Below are positions 20,934 through 25,483 of a stretch of DNA of 25,483 nucleotides, piece by piece. The stretch comes from CAZALT01 sp964485515. GTDB taxonomy: Bacteria; Actinomycetota; Acidimicrobiia; Acidimicrobiales; Acidimicrobilacustridaceae. Numbering within the stretch: position 1 is the stretch's first letter; each line of letters starts with the position of its first letter. Where the stretch lies: positions 1-25,483 of the forward strand of contig CAZALT010000033.1 of the NCBI GenBank assembly GCA_964485515.1, read 5' to 3'. A program made the translations under genes and the position numbers. Under the pieces are notes generated by a model that saw nothing but the letters and a program-made list of their open reading frames with translations, was not told the origin of the DNA and searched no databases.

Positions 20934-21308
20934 TCACATCCCCAGGAACTGGGTCATGTCGAAGTAGTCGCGCCAGGCGACGATCTTGCCGTCGGCCACC
21001 TCGAACACACCGGCCACCGGCAGCACAACGCTCTTGTCACCGATGGTCATGGTGTCGGTGCGCTCGTTCATGACGAGGTTCCCGGCCGAAACCTGGTGGT
21101 GCACGGCGAAGTCGAGATCTGACGTGGACTCGAGGAACACGGTCAGGAAGGCGCGGATGGCCTCGTGACCGACGTTCGGCTCCATCGGGATGTTGTGGTA
21201 CACCGCGTCTGCAGCGAAGTACGACATCATCTCGTCGAGATCACATCGGCTCCAGCACTCGCAGAACGCCCGCACCACGAGATCCGGGTCGGTCTGGGGC
21301 GTGGTCAT
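20934..21308 (-). CDS. Limonene-1,2-epoxide hydrolase-like protein (SnoaL/NTF2 fold)
   Basis: Limonene-epoxide hydrolases open epoxides with water inside a small cone-shaped fold. The 124-residue protein has DAVYHNIPMEPNVGHEAIRAFL (Tyr37, Asn39), NERTDTM (Arg83, Asp85) and WRDYFDM (Asp114, Asp117). These fit the Tyr/Asn plus Asp-Arg-Asp set used by the known enzyme, so activity on an epoxide is plausible rather than a mere SnoaL-fold binder. The first part FCECWSRCDLDEMMSYFA is typical of the fold. The natural substrate is unknown; a carotenoid oxygenase lies 1.8 kb away, but no link is shown. A -10 hexamer 7 bases before the ATG, overlapping the stop codon of the gene upstream, supports the start. 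Confidence 0.85.
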   Translation of the reverse strand: MTTPQTDPDLVVRAFCECWSRCDLDEMMSYFAADAVYHNIPMEPNVGHEAIRAFLTVFLESTSDLDFAVHHQVSAGNLVMNERTDTMTIGDKSVVLPVAGVFEVADGKIVAWRDYFDMTQFLGM

Positions 21309-21315
21309 GGCGCTG

Positions 21316-21321
21316 ACCCTA
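21316..21321 (-). promoter_or_regulatory. -10 hexamer overlapping the stop codon of the upstream gene
   Basis: On the minus strand TAGGGT ends 7 bases before the ATG at 21308. Its TAG is the stop codon of the Arg-Gly-rich gene. This repeats the arrangement seen at tatB. Confidence 0.55.
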
Positions 21322-22944
21322 GGCCGACGGAGCCGACGGGGTGTCGGCCTCGGTACCGGCAGCGTCGGCCGGTGCCTCCTCGACGACGACTCCGGCGGGT
21401 GTCGTTGCGGCAGGGGCCTCGGTTGCGGGGACCTCGGTTGCGGGGACCTCGGTGGCGGGGACCTCCGCCGGTGCGTCGGCGGGTACCTCGACTGCGGGTG
21501 TCTCGGCGGCTGGCACCACCTCGCGGCGTGCCTCGGTCGGCGCGGCGACGGCTGGGGCGGGGACTTCGGCCGGTGCATCGGCACGAGGAGCATCGGCCTC
21601 GGGTGCGGCCGCAGCAGGAGCCGGAGTTTCCACCGACGGGGGAGGCGGCACGGGACGGGCCGAAGACGGACCCTTGCCCTTCGGGCGACGACGGGCGTCG
21701 GTCGGCTCGACGCCGAACTGGGCCGCGATGAGCGGAATCCGTCCGCCGATCTTCTTGACCGCGGTGAGCAGCTCCTTGGACGGCTCGGCTGGCAGGCTCT
21801 GCGCCGAGACGTTCTGACGCACCGGCGCGTACGCCAGCGCATCGAGCACCGTGGCGAAGCGGTCGGAGGTGACGTCGGAGGTCAGCGCCTCGGACGTGGC
21901 GCTCGTGAGCCGAGCAGCAAGCTCGTCGGGGAAGCGGGACCCGGCCTTTGGCGGGCGCGAGCTGAGGCGCAGCGCCCGGACGACGCGACCGTCCTTGAGC
22001 GTGGCGTCGATCTCCTCGAGCCAAGCCTGGTGCTCCTGCTCGACGCGGCGGGTGAGCGCCTCGCGGAGCTGGTTGGCCAGCGCACGAGCCTCGTCGTCAC
22101 GAGCGACGGTGTCGGCCGCGACGACGACCGAGCGAAGATCGCGCAGATCGAGGTCGTCGATGGACTTCAGAGCGGCGTCGGCGCGATCACGCCACTCCGC
22201 CTCGCGGACGCCGGGAAGGAGCTTCTCGGCGACCCCGACCAGCGCATCGGCGTTGATGGGCTGCTCGCCCGCCGCCTTGAGGGTCTCGTTCTGCTTGTCG
22301 ATCGCTTGGCGCACACCGGGGATGCCGCCGCGGACGACCTGCTCGGCGATCGGCTTCTGCTCCTCGGGGAGCGTTTCTAGCCAGGCATTGCGGTGCGCAC
22401 GACCGGCCTTGAGCCGCTTCGGTTTGGGCTTGGCCTCGACCGGCGGACGGGCCGGGCGCTGACGACGCTCGCCTCGGGGACGATCGCTGCCTTCGCCCCG
22501 GGGACGATCGGTGCGCGCACCACCGCCGGGGCGACCGCGGTCGCCCCGCTCACCACGATCGGACGAAGGACGACGGTCGCCGTCCTTGCGGGGCCCTCGG
22601 TTGCCGCGATCACCGCGATCGCCACGATCTCGTCGATCACCGCGGTCGCGACGACCTCGCGGGGCGAGGGTCTGGGTGACGAGCGGCTCGTCGGTCCTCG
22701 TGCCGATGACCTCGAGGCGCTCAGGTTCGACTCGCTTGTCGCCCTTGGGTGGCAGGATGGCTACGACGGTGATGCCCTCGACGTCGAAGTCGGCGTCGGC
22801 ACGGACCACATCACCGACCTTGGCGCCGTCGTAGAGCAGCGAACCGTCGAGGTCGCCTTTCGGCTGCTTGGCTCCGGCGGCACGCCAGGTCCACGTGCCA
22901 TCATCACGGCTACTCGTCAGTTCAACTTCGATCCTGCGCGGCAT
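21319..22944 (-). CDS. Arg-Gly-rich protein, probable RNA-binding, function unknown
   Basis: From ATG 22944 the protein has 541 residues in four parts. Residues 1-95 form a small beta-rich domain (IEVELTSSRDDGTWTWRAAG ... KVGDVVRADADFDVEGITVVAI) that recalls an OB or S1-like fold. Residues 95-170 are a basic RGD/RG repeat tract (DRGDRGDRGNRGPRKDGDRR), as seen in proteins that bind RNA loosely. Residues about 185-430 are helical (RAHRNAWLETLPEEQKPIAE, LPGVREAEWRDRADAALKSI). The last 90 are Pro/Ala/Glu-rich with PATEVPATEVPATEAPA. I cannot name the family. A longer reading frame exists upstream but runs into a Ser/Arg-rich stretch over the divergent carotenoid oxygenase gene, so this ATG is preferred. 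Confidence 0.75.
   Translation of the reverse strand: MPRRIEVELTSSRDDGTWTWRAAGAKQPKGDLDGSLLYDGAKVGDVVRADADFDVEGITVVAILPPKGDKRVEPERLEVIGTRTDEPLVTQTLAPRGRRDRGDRRDRGDRGDRGNRGPRKDGDRRPSSDRGERGDRGRPGGGARTDRPRGEGSDRPRGERRQRPARPPVEAKPKPKRLKAGRAHRNAWLETLPEEQKPIAEQVVRGGIPGVRQAIDKQNETLKAAGEQPINADALVGVAEKLLPGVREAEWRDRADAALKSIDDLDLRDLRSVVVAADTVARDDEARALANQLREALTRRVEQEHQAWLEEIDATLKDGRVVRALRLSSRPPKAGSRFPDELAARLTSATSEALTSDVTSDRFATVLDALAYAPVRQNVSAQSLPAEPSKELLTAVKKIGGRIPLIAAQFGVEPTDARRRPKGKGPSSARPVPPPPSVETPAPAAAAPEADAPRADAPAEVPAPAVAAPTEARREVVPAAETPAVEVPADAPAEVPATEVPATEVPATEAPAATTPAGVVVEEAPADAAGTEADTPSAPSA
21421..21465 (-). repeat. 15-base tandem repeat coding V-P-A-T-E units
   Basis: Three adjacent 15-base copies (plus-strand form GGTTGCGGGGACCTC, the third with GGTGGC) lie in the low-complexity C-terminal tail of the Arg-Gly-rich protein. 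Confidence 0.85.
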
Positions 22945-22953
22945 AGGGGCTAG

Positions 22954-22959
22954 AAGGTA
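22954..22959 (-). promoter_or_regulatory. -10 hexamer for a near-leaderless transcript of the Arg-Gly-rich gene
   Basis: TACCTT on the minus strand ends 9 bases before the ATG at 22944. It lies in the 130-base spacer shared with the divergent carotenoid oxygenase gene. Confidence 0.45.
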
Positions 22960-23061
22960 CTGCCCCGCGCGCAGAGTGGCGAATGATGTGAAGCGGACCA
23001 GCACGGCGAGGTGTGCCGGGTTCGCGTCGAGCACCGGCCTCGTCACCCGGACCAAGACCGA

Positions 23062-23067
23062 TAGTCT
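23062..23067 (+). promoter_or_regulatory. -10 hexamer for a leaderless transcript of the carotenoid oxygenase gene
   Basis: TAGTCT ends 7 bases before the GTG at 23075 and marks that codon as the start, which puts the twin-arginine signal at a normal distance from the N-terminus. Confidence 0.6.
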
Positions 23068-23074
23068 GCGACCC

Positions 23075-24628
23075 GTGGGGTACGTGGGAACAGGATCGCC
23101 GGGGCGCGACGCGCACCCTCTTGCACGCGAGGCGCTCGTCGAACGTCGAGCACTGCTGCGCGGGATCGGACTCGGGGCGGCCGCCGTCGCGGCCGGCGGC
23201 GCATCCGCGCTGCTGACCTCGTGCGGGTCGAGCGACGCAACTCGTTCCGTCGGTGCGACCACGGTCCCGGCGTCGACCTTCGTCCCCACCGCCTATGACC
23301 CTGACACGCCCTACTGGCTGCAAGGCAACTACGCGCCGACCTTCGAGGAGACCGAGTCGTTCGACCTCGAGGTCACCGGCGCGCTGCCGCCCGCCCTCGA
23401 CGGGCTCTACGTCCGAAACGGGTCGAACCCATCCACCGGCACGTCGACGCACTGGTTCTTCGGCGACGGGATGCTCCACGGCGTCTGGCTCGGTGGCGGT
23501 GCAGCCACGGCGTACCGGAACCGCTACGTCCGCACCGCGGTCTACGAAGCCGGTGGCGACTTCCTCGCCGGAGGTGCACCCGGGGGAGCGAACAACCAGA
23601 GCAACGTCTCGGTGTTCGCCCATGGCGGCCGCCTCCTCTCGTCCGGTGAGGTCGGCTTCCCGTTCGAGATCAGCACGAACGACCTGTCGACCATCGGCGC
23701 CTACGACTTCGCCGGCCGGCTGACCACGGCGATGACCGCCCACCCCAAGGCCGACCCCGTGACGGGCGCCCTCCACTTCTTCGGCTACGGCTTCATGCCG
23801 CCGTACCTCACCTACCACGTCGCCGGTCCCGACGGCGTGCTCACGTCCAGCCAGGAGATCGCCGTGGCCGGGCCGACGATGATGCACGACTTCGCCATCA
23901 CCGACCGCCACGCCGTCTTCTGGGAGCAGCCCGTGGTGTTCGACATGGATGCCGCCATCGGTGGCTCCACCATGCCGTTCACGTGGAAGCCGTCCTATGG
24001 CTCGCGCATCGGGGTGATGCCCCTCGGTGGATCGACCGCGGACATCCGGTGGGTCGAGATCGACAACTGCTACGTCTTCCACGGCACCAACGCCTACGCC
24101 GACGGCGACGATGTGATCCTCGATGTCAACCGTCTCGAGACCATGTTCGGCCCCGACGGCGACAACCCGCCGACCACGCTGCACCGATGGACGATCGGAA
24201 CCGGGGGAGCCGACCTCACCTTCTCCGACCAGCTGGTCTCGGAGATCCAGATGGACCTGCCGACCATCGACCGGCGCTACACCGGCCGGGCCCACCGCCA
24301 CGCCTGGTACACGACGCTCGACCGGAACGGTCCGTACGGCATCGAGTTCGCCGGCATCTGCCGCTTCGACCACGTCACGGGAGCAGCCGACGTGTGGGAC
24401 CCGGGCACCGACCTGCGCGCCGGCGAGGCGACGTTCGTCGCCGACCCCGGCAGCGGCGGGGAGGGCGAAGGCTGGCTGCTCAGCTACGTCTACGACCGGA
24501 CCACGGACACGAGCCAGCTCGTCGTGCTCGACGCCCTCGACGTCGCCGCCGGACCCGTCGCCACCGTGAAGCTGCCGGTCCGGGTGCCCTACGGGTTCCA
24601 CGGCTGGTGGGTCCCGACCGTCGTGTGA
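23075..24628 (+). CDS. Carotenoid oxygenase with a twin-arginine lipoprotein signal
   Basis: Enzymes of this family split carotenoids, apocarotenoids or stilbenes using an Fe(II) held by four His. The 517-residue protein has all four: His223 (AHPKADPVTG), His271 (MMHDFAITDRH), His336 (YVFHGTNAY) and His509 (YGFHGWWVP). YVRNGSNPSTG and FFGDGMLHG are the usual N-terminal blade motifs. The N-terminus is notable: VERRALLRGIGLGAAAVAAGG has twin arginines (24-25) and a hydrophobic core, then LLTSC-GSSD gives a lipobox with Cys50. The enzyme is therefore probably exported folded by Tat and anchored as a lipoprotein on the outside. The GTG is chosen from the -10 hexamer. The actual substrate is unknown. 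Confidence 0.92.
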   Translation: MGYVGTGSPGRDAHPLAREALVERRALLRGIGLGAAAVAAGGASALLTSCGSSDATRSVGATTVPASTFVPTAYDPDTPYWLQGNYAPTFEETESFDLEVTGALPPALDGLYVRNGSNPSTGTSTHWFFGDGMLHGVWLGGGAATAYRNRYVRTAVYEAGGDFLAGGAPGGANNQSNVSVFAHGGRLLSSGEVGFPFEISTNDLSTIGAYDFAGRLTTAMTAHPKADPVTGALHFFGYGFMPPYLTYHVAGPDGVLTSSQEIAVAGPTMMHDFAITDRHAVFWEQPVVFDMDAAIGGSTMPFTWKPSYGSRIGVMPLGGSTADIRWVEIDNCYVFHGTNAYADGDDVILDVNRLETMFGPDGDNPPTTLHRWTIGTGGADLTFSDQLVSEIQMDLPTIDRRYTGRAHRHAWYTTLDRNGPYGIEFAGICRFDHVTGAADVWDPGTDLRAGEATFVADPGSGGEGEGWLLSYVYDRTTDTSQLVVLDALDVAAGPVATVKLPVRVPYGFHGWWVPTVV

Positions 24629-24629
24629 A

Positions 24630-24644
24630 CCCGGGCAGCCCGGG
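24630..24644 (+). terminator. GC-rich hairpin after the carotenoid oxygenase gene
   Basis: CCCGGG at 24630-24635 pairs with CCCGGG at 24639-24644 around CAG, beginning two bases after the stop. It is a short, strong stem without a U-tract, a plausible terminator. Confidence 0.45.
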
Positions 24645-24718
24645 CCACAGCGGGGTGCACAACCAGCGAACAACGGATGGACGAGCCGGAACGCAGCGGC
24701 TTCGACCGATGGCGTCGG

Positions 24719-24724
24719 TAACCT
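24719..24724 (+). promoter_or_regulatory. -10 hexamer for a leaderless transcript of the histidine phosphatase gene
   Basis: TAACCT ends 7 bases before the GTG at 24732, and no Shine-Dalgarno sequence is seen. Confidence 0.55.
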
Positions 24725-24731
24725 CCGCCAC

Positions 24732-25457
24732 GTGACCGAACCGACGACCGACGAATCCGGCCAGACCGAGTACCGACAGCTCCGCTTCGCCCGACCACCC
24801 GGATCGACCGAGCTGCTCATCATCCGGCACGGCGAATCGCAGGCGGCCAAACCCGACAAGCCGTTTCCGACCAAGGACGGCCACGGCGACCCGCCGCTGG
24901 CGGAGTTCGGCCGGTGGCAGGCCGAACGCCTCGCCGACCGACTCGAGCAGGTCCACCTCGACGCCATCTACGTGACGTCTCTGCAGCGCACCCACCAGAC
25001 GGCCGCGCCGCTGGCCGCCCGGATCGGCCTGGCTCCGATCGAAGAGCCCGATCTGCGCGAGGTGCACCTGGGGGAGTGGGACAACGGCCTGTACCGCAAG
25101 ATGGCAGCAGAGGGTCACCCGCTCATGCTCGAAGCCGCCGAGAAGGAGGACTGGGGCGTGCTGCCGGGCGCCGAGTCAGCGGAATCGGTCCGCAACCGGG
25201 TGCTGCCCGCGTTCGGCCGGATCGTCGCCGCCCACCCCGACCAGACCGTCGCCGTCGTCGTCCACGGCGGCGTCATCGGGTGCTACCTCGCCGACGTCAC
25301 GAGCAGCCGACCGATGGCCTTCGTCACCGCTGACAACGCGTCGATCAGCCACGTCATCGTCGACGGCGACCGCCGCACCCTGCGCCGCTTCAACGACACC
25401 GGCCACCTCGAAGGCGAGCTCTCGACAGAGACCGACCCACCCGCGGTGGTGACCTGA
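24732..25457 (+). CDS. Histidine phosphatase (phosphoglycerate mutase-like) family protein
   Basis: Members use a phospho-histidine to move or remove phosphate from sugars, nucleotides or other small molecules. The 241-residue protein has LLIIRHGESQA (Arg32, nucleophile His33, Gly34, Glu35). The second-half motif VVVHGGVIG supplies His178. TSLQRTHQTAAPLA carries the phosphate-pocket Arg, and DLREVHLGEWD is the middle conserved segment. An insertion after RHGE (AAKPDKPFPTKDGHGDPPL) replaces the shorter loop of classic phosphoglycerate mutase and suggests a phosphatase. The start is the GTG next to a -10 hexamer. The 26 bases after the stop hold nothing recognisable before the window ends. Confidence 0.9.
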   Translation: MTEPTTDESGQTEYRQLRFARPPGSTELLIIRHGESQAAKPDKPFPTKDGHGDPPLAEFGRWQAERLADRLEQVHLDAIYVTSLQRTHQTAAPLAARIGLAPIEEPDLREVHLGEWDNGLYRKMAAEGHPLMLEAAEKEDWGVLPGAESAESVRNRVLPAFGRIVAAHPDQTVAVVVHGGVIGCYLADVTSSRPMAFVTADNASISHVIVDGDRRTLRRFNDTGHLEGELSTETDPPAVVT

Positions 25458-25483
25458 CCGGACGAGGTTCACCGGCCAGCCTC

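Noticed and set aside
22393..22953. Plus-strand frame rich in Thr/Ile/Ala opposite the RG tract
   Set aside because: It is the complement of the RGD repeats; the low-complexity peptide arises from those repeats.
22922..24967. 681-codon minus-strand frame opposite the carotenoid oxygenase gene
   Set aside because: It is the mirror of a clearly coding gene with four metal-binding His, and has no recognisable domain.
1..25483. Defence system, biosynthetic gene cluster or mobile element
   Set aside because: I looked for transposases, integrases, nucleases, toxin pairs, CRISPR repeats and synthase genes and found none. Apart from the items listed, the window is core-genome-like.

Overview
The window is G+C-rich, densely coded and rich in GTG starts. 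It carries a Pup-proteasome locus in the actinobacterial gene order: the 3' end of dop, pup, prcB, prcA, pafA, pafB and pafC, with tatB, tatC and helY further on. This points to a member of the Actinomycetota. The interspersed gene content (a separate lepB, a two-domain ThyX-like protein, acidic Cys4 proteins) suggests a lineage outside the mycobacteria, perhaps Acidimicrobiia; that last step is inference. There are no rRNA or tRNA genes, insertion sequences, CRISPR arrays or phage genes that I can see, and no gene-free stretch exceeds about 210 bases.

Layout. Bases 1-5593 hold the pupylation and proteasome system: the depupylase/deamidase tail, the Pup tag ending in GGQ, the 20S core subunits (beta with its catalytic Thr, then alpha), the Pup ligase PafA, and the WYL regulators PafB and PafC. 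Bases 5695-6357 encode signal peptidase I, convergent with a glycerophosphodiester phosphodiesterase (6369-7079, minus). Bases 7290-12535 hold a zinc-ribbon protein, a small membrane protein, tatB, tatC, a HelY-type Ski2-like helicase and an overlapping orphan that resembles the C-terminal half of YegS-type lipid kinases. Bases 12658-17796 hold an M20 amidohydrolase, a tandem ThyX-like protein, two uncharacterised proteins (one very acidic with four Cys), a GNAT acetyltransferase and a NUDIX hydrolase. Bases 17891-22944 are mainly minus-strand: an O-methyltransferase with an enoyl-CoA hydratase, a sigma-factor-like protein without region 4, a limonene-epoxide-hydrolase-like protein and an Arg-Gly-rich protein, with one plus-strand HAD phosphatase between them. 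The window ends with a carotenoid oxygenase that carries a Tat lipoprotein signal and a histidine phosphatase.

How the parts work together. Dop makes Pup competent, PafA attaches it to substrates, and the PrcBA core degrades them; the ATPase ring gene (mpa/arc) must lie outside. PafBC is a transcription regulator, tied in mycobacteria to the DNA-damage response. TatBC and LepB are export functions, and the carotenoid oxygenase at the end looks like a Tat client.

The strongest non-gene signal is regulatory. Thirteen genes have a TANNNT -10 hexamer ending 6 to 9 bases before the start codon, with no Shine-Dalgarno sequence, as expected for leaderless mRNAs. These sites settle several start codons (prcB, pafB, the small membrane protein, the carotenoid oxygenase). 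Long perfect inverted repeats lie in the prcA-pafA, pafA-pafB and NUDIX-methyltransferase spacers and appear to divide the proteasome locus into separately transcribed blocks. The most unusual proteins are the ThyX-like tandem, whose two halves each keep a different part of the ThyX signature, and the sigma region-2 protein fused to an unknown domain.
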